Assembly: GCA_929200455.1 (NCBI GenBank)
Contig: CAKMZR010000115.1
Span: 1 to 5,549, forward strand
Direction: 5' to 3'
Length of the DNA stretch: 5,549 bases
Source of the DNA: an uncultured Alphaproteobacteria bacterium
GTDB taxonomy: Bacteria; Pseudomonadota; Alphaproteobacteria; CAKMZR01
Shown here: one piece after another, positions 5,542-5,549 of the stretch
Numbering within the stretch: the first letter of the stretch is position 1
Layout: the number at the start of each line of letters is the position of its first letter
Translations under genes and position numbers: made by a program
The notes under the pieces: generated by a model
Told to the model about the DNA's origin: nothing
Seen by the model: only the letters and a program-made list of their open reading frames with translations
The model's database searches: none

Positions 5542-5549
5542 CTCTCTCT

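Overview
The window looks like ordinary core chromosome from an alphaproteobacterium. The main evidence is ribosomal protein S9, whose core opens with the alphaproteobacterial-type GRAYATGRRK...VARVWIKPG block after a long N-terminal extension. An alphaproteobacterial-style L13, a small L21/L27 operon and a PheC-like binding protein agree with this. I cannot place it below class. The + strand is strikingly C-rich and G-poor whichever way the genes run. That points to strong replication-strand skew, with the minus strand probably the leading strand.

Layout, minus strand, read right to left: a periplasmic solute-binding protein (3073-3852), greA (2558-3031), a small exported Sel1-repeat protein (2008-2561) whose signal peptide is out of frame by one base at a T9 run, a divergent polysaccharide deacetylase with a TTG start (994-1989), rplM (410-898) and rpsI (1-392, cut by the window edge). 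greA and the Sel1 gene overlap by 4 bp, the deacetylase follows after 17 bp, and rplM appears to have its own promoter in the 95-bp gap before it.

Layout, plus strand: an amino-acid-type ABC permease (3932-4714) divergent from the binding protein, then rplU (4855-5166), rpmA (5200-5445) and tRNA-Arg(ACG) (5465-5541). A good -35 box lies just after the permease stop and probably drives rplU-rpmA, and perhaps the tRNA.

The binding protein and permease plausibly form one importer, but no ATPase gene is in the window. The rest is transcription/translation machinery (GreA, L13, S9, L21, L27, tRNA) with two envelope proteins embedded. No gene-free stretch exceeds 300 bases, and I see no mobile element, CRISPR array or phage gene. 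I found no new multi-gene system. The points worth a second look are the T9 frameshift, the permease's lipoprotein-like N-terminus, the S9 extension with its internal 30-bp repeat, and the strand skew.
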